Shown: positions 53,993-63,414 of the stretch, piece after piece
Numbering within the stretch: the first letter of the stretch is position 1
Layout of the letters: every line of letters begins with the position of its first letter
NCBI GenBank assembly: GCA_030247575.1
Contig: JAOTRV010000005.1
Location: 141,189-205,188 of the forward strand
DNA from: Sulfuritalea sp.
GTDB lineage: Bacteria > Pseudomonadota > Gammaproteobacteria > Burkholderiales > Rhodocyclaceae
Reading direction: 5' to 3'
Length of the DNA: 64,000 nucleotides
Position numbers and translations under genes: made by a program
Notes under the pieces: generated by a model
Database searches by the model: none
What the model was told of the DNA's origin: nothing
Seen by the model: the letters and a program-made list of their open reading frames with translations, nothing else

Positions 53993-54466
53993 TCAGGCAG
54001 CAGCCTTTGGGGCCGCCTTCGGCGCGGTCTTGGCACGACGCACGGCGGGCTTTGCCGCCGCCGGCTTGGCGGCCTTGGCCGCGCCGCGGTTGAGCTTCTC
54101 GACCTCGGCCTTGAGCTCGGCAACGCGCTTGGCGAGCTGGGCGACGTCATCCTTGGTCGGCACGCCGAGGCTGTTCAGCGCGCGGGCCACGCGGTTCTCG
54201 AAAACCTGTTCCAGCTTGTCCCACGTACCAGTTGCCTTCGCAGCCATTTCGGTCACCTTGTCCTCGGTCACTTTGCGGGTTTTCCTCTGTATCGCTTCAC
54301 CTTCCCGGATCAGCGCGTCGAACACCTTGTTGCCTTCCTCTTGCGCCTTGGCGAACGCACCCAAGCCGGCCAGCCAGATCTGCTGCGCCGATTCGCGGAT
54401 GGTGAGGGAAAGCTGGCTGTCCTTGCCGACGGACTTCAGTTTTTTTACCACGAGCTTCTTGACCAT
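53993..54466 (-). CDS. Phasin-type granule-associated protein with a basic tail
   Basis: 157 residues: a phasin/poly-granule core (ESAQQIWLAGLGAFAKAQEEGNKVF) with a coiled coil (DDVAQLAKRVAELKAEVEKLN) and an Ala/Lys/Pro tail (about 125-157, KAAKPAAAKPAVRRAKTAP) of the PhaF/histone-H1 type. PhaF-like tails bind DNA and space granules. AGGAG precedes ATG 54466. A 193-bp gap separates it from the reductase gene. Confidence 0.9.
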   Translation of the reverse strand: MVKKLVVKKLKSVGKDSQLSLTIRESAQQIWLAGLGAFAKAQEEGNKVFDALIREGEAIQRKTRKVTEDKVTEMAAKATGTWDKLEQVFENRVARALNSLGVPTKDDVAQLAKRVAELKAEVEKLNRGAAKAAKPAAAKPAVRRAKTAPKAAPKAAA

Positions 54467-54659
54467 GTCGATCTCCTGAATGAAATGACTTCGCTTGTCT
54501 CGCCGCGTGGAATCCCGGCGGACGCCTGTATGTCGTAACGGAAGCTTAGCGGCTCCATTTAGAGAGGTCACCCTAATGTCCTAGGGGAAACGCTCTAGCC
54601 GCGCCGCGCAACCGGCGAGTCCATGCCGCTTGCAGCGATCCGCGGCTGCCGCGAGGACT

Positions 54660-56999
54660 CTATGCCTTTGTCTTCCTTGCGGCGGCCTTGGTGGTGGCCT
54701 TCCTTGCCGCTGTCGGCTTCGCGGCGGGCTTCTTCGGAGCAACCGTAACCTTGGCCGATGCCTTCTTGGCGACGGCCTTCTTCGCCACCGCCTTCTTCGC
54801 CACCGCCTTCTTCGCCACCGCCTTCTTCGCGACCAATGTTTTCGCGACAGCCTTCTTCGCCACGGGCGTCTTTGTCGCCGTCTTCCCGGTCGCCGTCTTC
54901 CCGGTCGCCGGCTTTCCTGTCGCCGCCTTCTTCGCCGCCGGCCTTGCTGGCGCGGCACTGCCCGGCTGCTTCCAGGTCCGCCGCGCCTTCTTCGCCAGGG
55001 CCACGACCCGCGCGATGTCTTCGTCGGAATACACGCCCTTGACGCCCGAGATGGCCGCCAGCTTCATGCCGTGCTTGAGGCCGAGCTTGTAGATTTCCTT
55101 GACCTTTTCCCATTCCGTGTCGCGACCGATGGTGAACACCTCGAAGCGGCCTTCCAGCGCCAGCACGATGGTTTCCGCCAGACAGGCGTAGATCACGTTC
55201 TTCGGCAGGCCGATCGACTTCATGCCCTTGACCTGGGTCGGCAGTTCGATCTCGCCCGATTCGATCACCAGCACGTCCGGGCGCTTGGCCACCTCTTCGG
55301 GCGGCAGGTCGAGCGGCCGGGCGACGTCGGTGATGACGCAGCCCGGCTTGACCTTGGTGATGTCGAGAATCTTCTTGCCGGCGCCGGAGGTCGAGGTGAC
55401 GATCATGTCCATCTCGCCCAGCAGGCTGTCGTAATCGGTCGATGAAATCACCTTGGCATCGGGCGTATCGCGCAGGATCGAATCCCGCAGCTCGTTGAGC
55501 TTGCCGATGTCGCGGCCGGCGATCACGACTTCATCGAACGCCATGGCCAGCAGGCGGGCGCTGACCGAGCCGATGGACCCCGTGGCGCCGATCACCATGG
55601 TTTTGGCCTGCACCTTCTTCGAATCCTTCGCCAGCGTGACCAGTCCCATGCGGCGCATGGCGTCGGCCGCGGCCCACAGCGCGCCCGATGCCGAATAACT
55701 GTTGCCGGTGGTGATCGGAATGCTGGCGCGCCGCGCCACGGTGATGCCGGCATCGCCGACCACCTTGGTGAAGGCGCCCAGGCCCATGATCTGCGCGCCC
55801 AGGCCTTCCGCGATTTTCGCCGCGTGGAGCAGGCGCCGGTAGGTGAACTCGGGACTGTGCGAGAGCATTTCCTTCGGCGTGCCGCCGACCGAGATCAGCC
55901 AGCCCTCGGCCTCGGCGCCGGTGGGCGAGACGATGTTGCTCATCTTGCAATACACCATCGGCGGCATGTAGGCGGCGAGCGTCTCCACCTTGTCCATGAT
56001 GTACTTGGGCGTGCCCCTGGGCAGCGGGAAGCCTTTCTTGATGTACTCCTGGCTCAGCGGATGAACGACGAAAGCGAAGCGCCGGATGTTGCGGAAATGC
56101 CCGGTGGGATGCAGCAGGCGCGGCTTGATGTCGAGCTCGTGGATGATCTCTTCGAGATCGTGGTCAGTGAGCTCCGCTTCGGCCTTGCCCGTGGCCGCGA
56201 GGACCATCGCGGTGATGGTGCTGATGCCCACCACCCGGTCGAAGAGCTTGGGCGTGACATCCACCGCCAGATTGACCTTGTGCTTGGCGAAGAAGGCGAA
56301 GGCCTCGTCGTCGACCGCCGAGGTGATCAGGGTCTTGCCTTCCAGGTTGCTGCCGGAGGCGACCGCCTGGATTTCGCGGAAGGTGCCGACGATGACGTGC
56401 GATTTGGCCACGGCATTGGCCACGATCTTGTTCTTCAGCGTGCCCAGCACGGATTTCAGGAAGTCGCCGGGCACGATTTCGGGAAGAAGCTCCTTGCCCT
56501 TGGCGAAGAGTTCGAGCTGGTCCAGCGAGCTCAGCAGCACCGGGGACCCCGCATGAAATACCGGGTCGGCGAAGCTCAGGTTGCGGGTGTACTCCGACAG
56601 CGCGACCGCCATGTCGTAGTTGCGCATGCCGGAGAGGAACAGGACCAGGTTGTTGTTGAAGTAGTGCCCCAGTTCCTTCTGCACGTGGCGAACCGCGCGC
56701 ACCTGCAGCAGCCGGCGCAGGCTGGCGCCGGTGGTGACGGGCACGCGCGTGACGACCTGCATCAGGTGTTGCGACTTCTTGTTGATCACGGTGCGCAGGC
56801 CGACGTGGTAGTGGTCCGGCATGTCGCTCAGGGCGATGGCATCGGCATTGGCCTGCTGGCGCCGCAGCAGCTCCCACGCGTTGGTGCTGTTCTTGTCGGC
56901 GCCGAAACGCCGGACCGAGAACTCCTGCCCCAGAAACCGTGTCTCGAACTCGAAATCCTTCTTCGACGATCCCAGGGTCACCGTAACGACTTTTTTCAT
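54660..56999 (-). CDS. Acyl-ACP-reductase-like protein with a basic tail
   Basis: 779 residues. Residues 1-300 are of unknown type. From about 300 to 660 it resembles cyanobacterial acyl-ACP reductase: MGLGAFTKVVGD, ITTGNSYSASGALWAA, the NAD(P) motif GATGSIG (about 471-477), and YACLAETIVLALEGRF, where C606 or C607 matches the catalytic cysteine of that family. These enzymes reduce fatty acyl thioesters to aldehyde. The tail (about 675-779) is a run of AVAKK-type repeats. ATG 56999 has AGAGGA 8 bases upstream. It is adjacent to an alcohol dehydrogenase and near WS/DGAT, fitting wax ester synthesis. Confidence 0.78.
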   Translation of the reverse strand: MKKVVTVTLGSSKKDFEFETRFLGQEFSVRRFGADKNSTNAWELLRRQQANADAIALSDMPDHYHVGLRTVINKKSQHLMQVVTRVPVTTGASLRRLLQVRAVRHVQKELGHYFNNNLVLFLSGMRNYDMAVALSEYTRNLSFADPVFHAGSPVLLSSLDQLELFAKGKELLPEIVPGDFLKSVLGTLKNKIVANAVAKSHVIVGTFREIQAVASGSNLEGKTLITSAVDDEAFAFFAKHKVNLAVDVTPKLFDRVVGISTITAMVLAATGKAEAELTDHDLEEIIHELDIKPRLLHPTGHFRNIRRFAFVVHPLSQEYIKKGFPLPRGTPKYIMDKVETLAAYMPPMVYCKMSNIVSPTGAEAEGWLISVGGTPKEMLSHSPEFTYRRLLHAAKIAEGLGAQIMGLGAFTKVVGDAGITVARRASIPITTGNSYSASGALWAAADAMRRMGLVTLAKDSKKVQAKTMVIGATGSIGSVSARLLAMAFDEVVIAGRDIGKLNELRDSILRDTPDAKVISSTDYDSLLGEMDMIVTSTSGAGKKILDITKVKPGCVITDVARPLDLPPEEVAKRPDVLVIESGEIELPTQVKGMKSIGLPKNVIYACLAETIVLALEGRFEVFTIGRDTEWEKVKEIYKLGLKHGMKLAAISGVKGVYSDEDIARVVALAKKARRTWKQPGSAAPARPAAKKAATGKPATGKTATGKTATKTPVAKKAVAKTLVAKKAVAKKAVAKKAVAKKAVAKKASAKVTVAPKKPAAKPTAARKATTKAAARKTKA
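54765..54870 (-). repeat. 15-bp tandem repeats coding AVAKK
   Basis: About six units of a 15-base period (on the plus strand GCCTTCTTCGCCACC) code repeated Ala-Val-Ala-Lys-Lys in the reductase tail. Copy number may vary between strains. Confidence 0.75.
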
Positions 57000-57060
57000 C
57001 ACATCGATCCTCTTCTGGCGGAGTGGCGGTCAGTCCGCGATTGCAGCGCGATGACGGAAT

Positions 57061-58416
57061 TCAGGCCGGCTTCCTTGCCCGCCGGGCCGGCGCCTTCGTT
57101 GCCGTGGCCGGGTTCTTCGTTGCCGCGGCCGCCTTCTTCTGTGCAGCCGGCTTCTTCGATGCAGCAGCCGGCTTGTCCGACGAAGCGGCGGGCGGCAGCA
57201 CCTGGCGAATGATGTCTTCGCAAACGCCCTGGGTCATATAGCGCGGCACCGGATAGCCGGTGTGCGCTTCGTGGCAGGCGGCTGCTGCCAGCGCAGGAAT
57301 ATCGGGCTCCTTCAGCGTCGCCAGGAAGGCCGGTATGCCGAGGTCGCGATTGAGTTCTTTCACGGCATCCAGAAACTTCTCTGCCAGCACCTCTTCCGGC
57401 TCATCAGCCGTTCCCAGCTTGGCGCGTACCGCCAGCAAGGCCAGCCGGTCGATGATGGCCGGGAAAGAATACTTCAGCACCAGCGGCAGCATGATGGCAT
57501 TGGCCAGGCCGTGGGGCGTGTGGTATTTGCCGCCGAACTGGTGTGCGATGGCATGCACATAGCCGACATTGGCGCGGGTGAACGCCAGTCCCGCGTAGGT
57601 CGCCGCCAGGGCCATTTTCTCGCGCGCTGCGAGATTCGTGCCTTCGCTGTACGCCACCCGCAGGTTCTCGAAGATCAGCCCGACCGCCGACAGGGCCATG
57701 TCGTCCGTGTAGGGGTTGGCCCATTTGCCGACAAAAGCTTCGATGGCATGCGTCAGCGCATCGATGCCGGTCGCCGCCGTGACCGCGGGCGGCAGGCCGG
57801 TCATCAGGCAGGGATCGAGTGCCGCCATTTTCGGCACCAGCCGCGTATCGACGATCACCAGCTTGGCCTGGCGTTCCGGGTCCGCGATCACCGCGGCGAC
57901 GGTGACCTCCGAGCCGGTGCCCGCCGTGGTGGGCACGGCGTAGATCTTGACCGGAGTTTGCAGGCCCTTGAAATAGCCGGCCAGCTCGCGCAGCGACTTG
58001 CCGGGATTGGAAACCGCGGCCGCGATCGCCTTGGAGGCATCCATCGAGGAGCCGCCGCCGACGGCCACGATGGCATCGCAGTCGTGTTCCAGGTAGAAAT
58101 CGATGCCCTGCTCGATCAGCGGAATCGGCGCGTCGGGCGTGATGGCATCGAATACCACGTACTCCGTGCCGCCCTCGCTCAGGGCGCGGGTCAGGTCGCC
58201 GAGCAGGCCGAGCCTGGAAACGATGCTGTCGGTGACGATGAGTATCCTGCCGTGGCCGAAGCCGGCGATGGTCTGGCCCAGGCGGCCGCTGGCGCCGGGA
58301 CCGACCAGGATCGTGGGCTGCGGTATCGGCAGGAAACGCACGGCCAGTCCGGCGCCCTTCATGGCGGCACCCAGTGCCGTGGTGCGAAACGACTCGCTCA
58401 GCAATTCGGATATCAA
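57061..58416 (-). CDS. Iron-containing alcohol dehydrogenase with a basic tail
   Basis: 451 residues of the Fe-ADH family: NAD-binding VGGGSSMDASKA, the metal region GIDALTHAIEAFV, and VHAIAHQFGGKYHTPHG. It interconverts aldehydes and alcohols. The last about 45 residues are Ala/Lys/Pro-rich (KPAAASKKPAAQKKAAAATK), unusual for this family. TTG at 58416 is chosen since GGAGGAG lies 7 bases upstream. It precedes the reductase gene by 61 bp, so a pair acyl-to-aldehyde-to-alcohol is likely. Confidence 0.9.
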   Translation of the reverse strand: MISELLSESFRTTALGAAMKGAGLAVRFLPIPQPTILVGPGASGRLGQTIAGFGHGRILIVTDSIVSRLGLLGDLTRALSEGGTEYVVFDAITPDAPIPLIEQGIDFYLEHDCDAIVAVGGGSSMDASKAIAAAVSNPGKSLRELAGYFKGLQTPVKIYAVPTTAGTGSEVTVAAVIADPERQAKLVIVDTRLVPKMAALDPCLMTGLPPAVTAATGIDALTHAIEAFVGKWANPYTDDMALSAVGLIFENLRVAYSEGTNLAAREKMALAATYAGLAFTRANVGYVHAIAHQFGGKYHTPHGLANAIMLPLVLKYSFPAIIDRLALLAVRAKLGTADEPEEVLAEKFLDAVKELNRDLGIPAFLATLKEPDIPALAAAACHEAHTGYPVPRYMTQGVCEDIIRQVLPPAASSDKPAAASKKPAAQKKAAAATKNPATATKAPARRARKPA

Positions 58417-58549
58417 GGGAACTCTCCTCCAAAACACGTGCCCGGCGGGCCCTTCCCCGTGCCTGAACCGGGCATCGGCCTTACCGAGCCTTGAACTCTA
58501 TCACCCAACATCGGCCCGCGCTCGACTGGAGGCTCCCGCCGGATTCGGA

Positions 58550-60139
58550 TCAACCGGCGCGGATCATGTCGGCCGCCTTCTCGCCGATCATCAGGGTCGG
58601 CGCCGTGGTGTTGCCGCCGACCAGCGTCGGCATGATCGAGGCATCCACCACACGCAGGGCTTCGAGACCGTGCACGCGCAGCCTGGCGTCGACCACGGCC
58701 ATCGCATCGCTGCCCATCTTGCAGGTGCCGACCGGGTGGTAAATGGTGTCCGACCGATTCTTCAGCTCCTCGCGGATGGCCTCGTCGAAGTGGATGCCCG
58801 CGGAATACAGCTCGCCGGTGCGGATGCCCGCCAGCACGGGTGCATCCATGAGCTTGCGGGTGAGCTTGAAGCCATCGACCATGGCGTCGAGGTCGTCGGG
58901 GTGGTCGTAGAACTTCGGGTCGATCACCGGCGCCGCCGCAGGATCGGCGCTGGCGAGGCCAAGTGTGCCGATGCTCTTGGGGCGCAGCAGGCAGACGTGG
59001 CAGGAATAGCCGTGCCCCAGGTGCAGCTTGCGCGCGTGGCTGTCGATCATGCCGACCACAAAATGCAACTGGAACTCCGGCGCGGGCGAATCCGCAAAGC
59101 GCCGCAGGAAGCCGCCGCCCTCGGCGCCGTTCGAAGTCATCATGCCGGTGCGTTCGCGCCGGTAGCGGCTGACCTCCTGCATCAGCCGCAGCGAGCCACC
59201 GAGCGAAATGCCGAGCAGGTCGAGGGATTTTGCGCGGTAGTTGAAGATGTAGTCGGGATGGTCCTGGAGATTCTTGCCGACGCCGGGCAGCTCATGCACC
59301 ACCGGGATGCCGTGTTGCTGGAGTTCGGCGCCGGCGCCGATACCCGAGAGCATCAGCAGTTGCGGCGATTGGATCGCGCCGGCGGCGAGGATCACCTCGC
59401 GCTTTGCAGTGAAGGAATGCACCTGGCCGCCTTGCAGGAATTCGACGCCGCTGGCGCGCTTGCCGGCAAACAGGATGCGCCGCGCCCTGGCCTGGGTGAT
59501 CACCGTCAAATTGCGGCGGCCGGCCAGATGCGAATTGAGATAGGCGCGCGCCGCGTTCCAGCGCTCGCCGTTCTTCTGCATCACCTGGTAGATGCCGATG
59601 CCTTCCTGGTCGGGGCCGTTGAAGTCGTCGATGAGCTTGAAGCCGGTCTGGCGCGCGGCCTCCAGATAAATCTCCTGAAAGGGATTCAGCGAGCGCAGCT
59701 TGGCCACGTTGAGCGGCCCGTCCTGCCCGTGGTACTCACCCGCGAAATCCTCGTTGTGTTCCGATTTCCTGAAATAGGGCAGCACGTCCCGCCAGGACCA
59801 GCCGGCGTTGCCCAGCGCGGCCCAGTGGTCGAAGTCCCACGGGTGGCCGCGGGTATAGACCATGGCATTGATGGACGTCGAGCCGCCCATGACCTTGCCG
59901 CGCGGGACGTAGCCGCGCCGGCCGTTGAGGCCGGGCTGGGGCACGGTTTCGAAAGCCCAGTTGTTGATCGGCGTCGGCAGCATCAGCGCGGTGCAGAAGG
60001 GCACCTTGATCAGCATCTGGTCGTCGCCCTTGCCCGCTTCCAGCAGGCAAACGCTGACCCCGGGGTCCTCGGAAAGCCGCCCTGCCACGGCGCAACCTCC
60101 TGCGCCGCCGCCTACCACGATGTAATCGAATTCTTTCAT
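58550..60139 (-). CDS. GMC-family FAD oxidoreductase
   Basis: 529 residues: FAD-binding VVGGGAGGCAVAGRLSE, the PRGKVMGGSTSINAMVYTRG segment, and the active-site HPVGTCKMG. GMC enzymes oxidise alcohols, choline or long-chain alkanols. In this setting a long-chain alcohol oxidase or dehydrogenase is plausible but unproven. ATG 60139 is used. Confidence 0.9.
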   Translation of the reverse strand: MKEFDYIVVGGGAGGCAVAGRLSEDPGVSVCLLEAGKGDDQMLIKVPFCTALMLPTPINNWAFETVPQPGLNGRRGYVPRGKVMGGSTSINAMVYTRGHPWDFDHWAALGNAGWSWRDVLPYFRKSEHNEDFAGEYHGQDGPLNVAKLRSLNPFQEIYLEAARQTGFKLIDDFNGPDQEGIGIYQVMQKNGERWNAARAYLNSHLAGRRNLTVITQARARRILFAGKRASGVEFLQGGQVHSFTAKREVILAAGAIQSPQLLMLSGIGAGAELQQHGIPVVHELPGVGKNLQDHPDYIFNYRAKSLDLLGISLGGSLRLMQEVSRYRRERTGMMTSNGAEGGGFLRRFADSPAPEFQLHFVVGMIDSHARKLHLGHGYSCHVCLLRPKSIGTLGLASADPAAAPVIDPKFYDHPDDLDAMVDGFKLTRKLMDAPVLAGIRTGELYSAGIHFDEAIREELKNRSDTIYHPVGTCKMGSDAMAVVDARLRVHGLEALRVVDASIMPTLVGGNTTAPTLMIGEKAADMIRAG

Positions 60140-60160
60140 GACGTTTCCGATCATTCAAAT

Positions 60161-61069
60161 TCAAGCCGATGTTTCGAGCGCTGCCAGCAGACTGCGCAGC
60201 ACCCGGGGAGAAATGGCCATTCCGAGATGGCCGACGCCGACCAGGACGGCCCCGCTCGCCCCCTCAAGCGTCGAACAGGCCTGCTGCGGATAGACGTAGT
60301 TGTCATGCACGCTGTAGATCGACACCGAAGCCGGCGGCAGAGGCGCCGCCAGCGCGCCCAGCCACGGGCTGCCCAGGCGCATCTGCCGCGCGTTCGGGCC
60401 GAGGCCCAGGCGCGCGAGCTGCGTGCCCTGGTGCGGCGTGCCCAGCGTGATCAGTCGCGCCACCCTGGCCGTTCCATGGCGGCGCAGGTAGGCGCGCGAG
60501 GCCAGGCCGCCCATGCTGTGGCCGACCAGGATCACCTGCGGCGCGCCGGTGGCGGCCAGCACTTCGTCGATGCGCCGCGCGATGCCATCCACATAACCAT
60601 CGATATCGCCGAAGACGGGCTCCAGGCTGTGCGTGCCCACGGTCCAGCCGGCCGCTTCGAGCTTGCGCCGCAGCCAGAACCAGAAGCCGCGGTTGCACTG
60701 ATAGCCGTGGATCAGCAGCAAAGGCGTGGGCCGCGCCGCGCAATGCGCCAGCCGGTCCGGCCCCAGCCAGAAGCGCTCGAAAGGCTGCACCACGGTGAAC
60801 AGCAGGCACAGCGCGATGTATTCCTCGATCACCATGCGCACGGCGCCGAGCGGGCCGGCGCACATGGCCGGCGGCAAGGGATCGGATGCCGGGCGCGCAA
60901 GGGCGAAGGTGGTCAGGACGAACAGCAGGCGCACGCCGAACATGAAGCCGGCGACGAGCCACGCCACTTCGCCGCTGCTCCAACCGCAACGCGAGGCCAG
61001 CCAGTAGCCCCAGAACAGGTAGCCGAGCAATTCCCCGCACAGGAGCCACCGCAGTTGCCGTGCCGCCAT
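60161..61069 (-). CDS. Membrane-anchored alpha/beta hydrolase
   Basis: 302 residues. Two or three N-terminal membrane helices (about 10-95), then a hydrolase domain with LLLIHGYQCNRGFW, VGHSMGGLASRAYL and GTPHQGTQLARLGLGP. It resembles PGAP1/lipase-like esterases and the protein at 42667-43878. It is 11 bp downstream of the aldehyde dehydrogenase gene. The start codon lies inside a dispersed-repeat copy. Confidence 0.82.
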   Translation of the reverse strand: MAARQLRWLLCGELLGYLFWGYWLASRCGWSSGEVAWLVAGFMFGVRLLFVLTTFALARPASDPLPPAMCAGPLGAVRMVIEEYIALCLLFTVVQPFERFWLGPDRLAHCAARPTPLLLIHGYQCNRGFWFWLRRKLEAAGWTVGTHSLEPVFGDIDGYVDGIARRIDEVLAATGAPQVILVGHSMGGLASRAYLRRHGTARVARLITLGTPHQGTQLARLGLGPNARQMRLGSPWLGALAAPLPPASVSIYSVHDNYVYPQQACSTLEGASGAVLVGVGHLGMAISPRVLRSLLAALETSA

Positions 61070-61080
61070 CGCCGACTTTT
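61056..61080 (-). repeat. Dispersed 25-bp repeat, copy at the hydrolase start
   Basis: On the minus strand it matches the reference in 21 of 25 positions by hand count. It spans the gap after the aldehyde dehydrogenase stop and the first codons of the hydrolase. Confidence 0.5.
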
Positions 61081-62514
61081 TCAGCGGATCAGGAATTTCG
61101 TCAGGCGCTCGAACAGCGCGCCATACGGCGGATTGAACAGCGACATGCCGTTCAGCCACGACTGGTAGAACACCGCCTTCTGCTTGGTGAAGGTCTTGAA
61201 GCCCTCGTAGCCGTGGTAATGCCCCATGCCGCTGGGGCCGACGCCGCCGAAGGGCAGCTCTTCCTGCGCGATGTGCAGGATCGTGTCGTTGACCGTCACG
61301 CCGCCCGCCACGGTTTCGTTCAGCACGCGGTCGCGGCGGCCCGTGTCGTTCTCGAAGCAGTACAGCGCCAGCGGGCGCGGATGCCGATTGACGTAGGCGA
61401 TCGCCGCGTCGAGGTCCTGGTAGGGCAGCACCGGCAGCAGCGGGCCGAAGATTTCGTCCTGCATCACGCGCATGTCGTCATCGACATTCAGCAGCGCCAG
61501 CGGTGGCAGGCGGCGTCCCGCGTCGTCGGCCGTCGCCGCCGACAGCGGCTCGATCTTCGCGCCACGCGCCTGCGCGTCGGCAACATAGCCTTGCAGGCGC
61601 TGGTAGTGGCGATCATTGACGATGGCCGTGTAGTCCGGCGTGGTCGCCATGACCGGGAAGCACTTCGCCACCACCGCGCGCGCGGCTTCGACAAAGGCCT
61701 GCTCGCGACCGGCCGGGACCAGCACGTAGTCGGGCGCGATGCAGGTCTGTCCGGCGTTGAGCAGCTTGCCGACCATGATGCGCTCGGCCGCCCTGGCCAT
61801 CGGGTAATCGGGGCCGACGATGGCCGGCGATTTGCCGCCGAGTTCCAGCGTCACCGGCGTCAGGTTGTCCGCCGCCATGCGCATGATGTCGTGGCCGACC
61901 CTTGTCGAGCCGGTGAACAGCAGGTGGTCGAAGGGCAGCCGGGCGAAATCGGCGCCGACCGAGGCATCGCCCAGCACCACCGAAACGTCGTCGGCGGCGA
62001 AGTACTTCGCCGCCAGTTCGGCCAGCAGCTCGCCGGTGCGCGGCGTGAATTCCGACATCTTGACCATCACCCGGTTGCCCGCCGCCAGCGCCGCCGCGAG
62101 CGGCGACACGGCGAGGAACAGCGGGTAGTTCCACGGCACGATGATGCCGACCACGCCCAGCGGCTGCGGAATGATGCGCGCCCGCCCGGGGCGGAACCAG
62201 ATCGACGCCGACTTGCGCTGCGGCTTCATCCAGCCGCCGAAGTGGGAGCGGGTGTGGCGGATCGATTCGAGGCTGGGGAAAAGTTCCAGCAGCCGCGTTT
62301 CATGCGCCGAGCGATGGCCGAAATCGGCCGAGATCGCCGTGACAAAGCGTTCGGCATTGTCATGCACCAGCGCCGCCAGCGCGTCCAGCTGCGCCTGCCG
62401 GACGCCGCGTTCCACCTGGGCGCTACGCCGCGTCGCGGCATGCATGCGCTCGAACATCTGCCTGAATGCCGTTGCTTCGATGCTCTGCTGCGCTTGTTGT
62501 TCGATTGCGTTCAT
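61081..62514 (-). CDS. Aldehyde dehydrogenase, coniferyl-aldehyde type
   Basis: 477 residues, ALDH fold with PWNYPLFLAVSPLAAALAAGN, catalytic Glu in LELGGKSP and Cys in GQTCIAPDYVL, and a family-typical C-terminus (HYHGYEGFKTFTKQKAVFYQ). It oxidises an aldehyde to the acid and could remove fatty aldehydes. AGGAGGAG precedes ATG 62514. It leads the ALDH-hydrolase-GMC group and is divergent from the FFLEE-type gene. Confidence 0.92.
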   Translation of the reverse strand: MNAIEQQAQQSIEATAFRQMFERMHAATRRSAQVERGVRQAQLDALAALVHDNAERFVTAISADFGHRSAHETRLLELFPSLESIRHTRSHFGGWMKPQRKSASIWFRPGRARIIPQPLGVVGIIVPWNYPLFLAVSPLAAALAAGNRVMVKMSEFTPRTGELLAELAAKYFAADDVSVVLGDASVGADFARLPFDHLLFTGSTRVGHDIMRMAADNLTPVTLELGGKSPAIVGPDYPMARAAERIMVGKLLNAGQTCIAPDYVLVPAGREQAFVEAARAVVAKCFPVMATTPDYTAIVNDRHYQRLQGYVADAQARGAKIEPLSAATADDAGRRLPPLALLNVDDDMRVMQDEIFGPLLPVLPYQDLDAAIAYVNRHPRPLALYCFENDTGRRDRVLNETVAGGVTVNDTILHIAQEELPFGGVGPSGMGHYHGYEGFKTFTKQKAVFYQSWLNGMSLFNPPYGALFERLTKFLIR

Positions 62515-62630
62515 TCCAAGGCTCCTCCTGGATGGGCACAACGTATTTTGGCAGTTTATGCGCGGGGCGGTCGCGCATTTAGGCAAGGCACTCTAACGGG
62601 TCCGCGGCGGCAGGATGGATAATCCGCCAC

Positions 62631-63350
62631 ATGGACGAGGAACTCGACAAGCAAGCCATCGGCCACGAACTGGCGGCCTGCATCACCGAGGCGCGCGAAC
62701 TGCGCGCCGCGCGCGTTGCCGATCCCGCCCCGGAGGATTTCCCGCGGCTCAAGGAATGGCAGGCGGCGCGCCTCGCCCGCACCTATGCCGACCTGCTCGC
62801 CAGCAAGCGCTACAACCCGGCCGCCGAATTCTTCCTCAGCGACCTCTACGGCCCCAAGGATTTCCGCACCCGCGACGAGGAACTGGCGCGCGTTGTGCCG
62901 ATCATGGTGCACATGCTGCCGGCCAGGGCCTTGCTGACGCTGCTCGAAGCGGTGAAGATGGACACGCTCTCCGAATCGCTCGACTCCGCCATGGTGCTGG
63001 CCCTGCGCAAGGCCGGCAGGATGCGGAAGATCGACTGGCCCGCCTATGTCACCGCCTATCGCGCCTGCGGCAGGAAGCAGGACCGCGAACTGCAGATCGC
63101 GCTGATCGACAAGATCGGCAAGACCCTCGACCGCCTGACCCGCATGCCGCTGATCCGCTACTCGCTCAAGCTCATGAACGGCCCCGCGCACCTCGCCGGG
63201 CTCGGCGCGCTGCACTCCTTCCTTCAGCGCGGCTACGACGCCTTCAGCTACATGAAGGGCGCCGACGAATTCCTCGAAATCGTCACCGCGCGCGAGACCG
63301 CGCTGATGAAGGAATTGTTCGCCAACCCGAACGCCGGCTATCCGGAATAG
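62631..63350 (+). CDS. Conserved helical protein, FFLEE-motif type
   Basis: 239 residues, all-helical, with AAEFFLSDLYGPKDF near residues 64-78 and a C-terminal SYMKGADEFLEIVTARE. It resembles proteins annotated as FFLEE-motif in betaproteobacteria, whose function is unknown. Divergent from the aldehyde dehydrogenase with a 116-bp gap. No clear ribosome site. Confidence 0.75.
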   Translation: MDEELDKQAIGHELAACITEARELRAARVADPAPEDFPRLKEWQAARLARTYADLLASKRYNPAAEFFLSDLYGPKDFRTRDEELARVVPIMVHMLPARALLTLLEAVKMDTLSESLDSAMVLALRKAGRMRKIDWPAYVTAYRACGRKQDRELQIALIDKIGKTLDRLTRMPLIRYSLKLMNGPAHLAGLGALHSFLQRGYDAFSYMKGADEFLEIVTARETALMKELFANPNAGYPE

Positions 63351-63414
63351 CGCCAGAAAAGCATAGCCAAGAAGTCGGCGCTAGCGGGGCGGCGGGAAAC
63401 AGCCGCCGCAACAG

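Noticed and set aside
54765-54870. Short regular repeats that might suggest a CRISPR array
   Set aside because: Period is 15 bases without spacers and lies in frame within the reductase tail.
58103-61168. Open frame of about 1,000 codons antisense to the GMC gene
   Set aside because: Same reason; the minus-strand GMC and hydrolase genes have clear motifs.
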